NCBI GenBank assembly: GCA_013399875.1
Contig: VXAZ01000953.1
Coordinates: 2,355,890-2,419,889, forward strand
DNA length: 64,000 nucleotides
Reading direction: 5' to 3'
DNA from: Gymnorhina tibicen
Taxonomy: Eukaryota > Chordata > Aves > Passeriformes > Artamidae
Made by a program: the position numbers and the translations under genes. Positions 63,896 to 64,000 of this stretch are shown in pieces. The notes under the pieces are model-generated. The model was given only the letters and a program-made list of their open reading frames with translations. It ran no database searches and was not told the origin of the DNA. Each line of letters opens with the position of its first letter. The first letter of the stretch is position 1.

Positions 63896-64000
63896 CATTC
63901 TGATTCTGCACTGATGCAGAGCAGAGGGCCTTGGTTAATAGCAAGGCCACTTTAATGCTGCTGAGATGAGAGGCATCATCAGCCAGCCCCAGTTTAGCAG

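Larger units (their letters stand above)
62213..64000. other. Non-coding DNA to window end
   Basis: An A12 run lies at 62520-62531. The right end (63340-63900) has the octamer and homeodomain-like motifs listed separately, and a CRE-like TGACATCA near 63707. No gene is supported. Confidence 0.58.

Noticed and set aside
1..64000. tRNA genes, rRNA, CRISPR arrays, operons or other prokaryotic features
   Set aside because: No B-box (GGTTCRANNC) with a matching A-box was noticed, no regularly spaced repeats exist, and gene density and repeat content are vertebrate-like.

Overview
This window reads as nuclear DNA from a bird or close sauropsid relative. The diagnostic evidence is three pieces of the CR1 non-LTR retrotransposon, recognised by the conserved CR1 3' end, including one long copy with a decayed ORF1. 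Identifiable repeats cover only about 2 kb of 64 kb, which fits the repeat-poor genomes of birds better than those of crocodilians or turtles. A solo endogenous-retrovirus LTR is also present. Base composition is moderate and CpG is sparse outside one small cluster. Nothing suggests a prokaryote, plasmid or virus genome. I cannot name the species or the chromosome.

I found no protein-coding gene, tRNA, rRNA or known small RNA that I can support. The longest open frames (up to 192 codons) have no recognisable domain and lie in compositionally skewed DNA. The window is therefore intergenic, or lies inside a very large intron. A few short segments have both a good splice acceptor and an open frame or donor (7608-7665, 9684-9715, 60686-60728). 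They are listed as weak exon candidates only.

Layout: 1-26138 is unique-looking non-coding DNA with small skewed tracts (C/T-rich strand at 5.8-6.2 kb, C9TC6 at 15.88 kb, pyrimidine tract at 17.6 kb). A 432-bp solo LTR on the minus strand occupies 26139-26570, with TATA box, poly(A) signal, imperfect inverted termini and a 4-bp target-site duplication. CR1 3'-end fragments lie at 29451-29562 (+) and 32848-32893 (-). A CpG-rich patch lies at 31081-31310 and a 93% purine tract at 39245-39344. At 55421-56745 (possibly to about 57030) there is a minus-strand CR1 whose decayed ORF1, with a GDSL-type esterase remnant, runs almost directly into the CR1 3' UTR; the entire ORF2 region (endonuclease and reverse transcriptase) is missing. 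The rest to 64000 is non-coding, with motif-dense AT-rich blocks (44.89-44.97, 59.57-59.64, 63.35-63.89 kb) that could be regulatory elements but cannot be judged without cross-species alignment.

There is no gene team or pathway to reconstruct. The most informative objects are the internally deleted CR1 and the solo LTR, both useful as insertion markers. I did not find a new biological system here.
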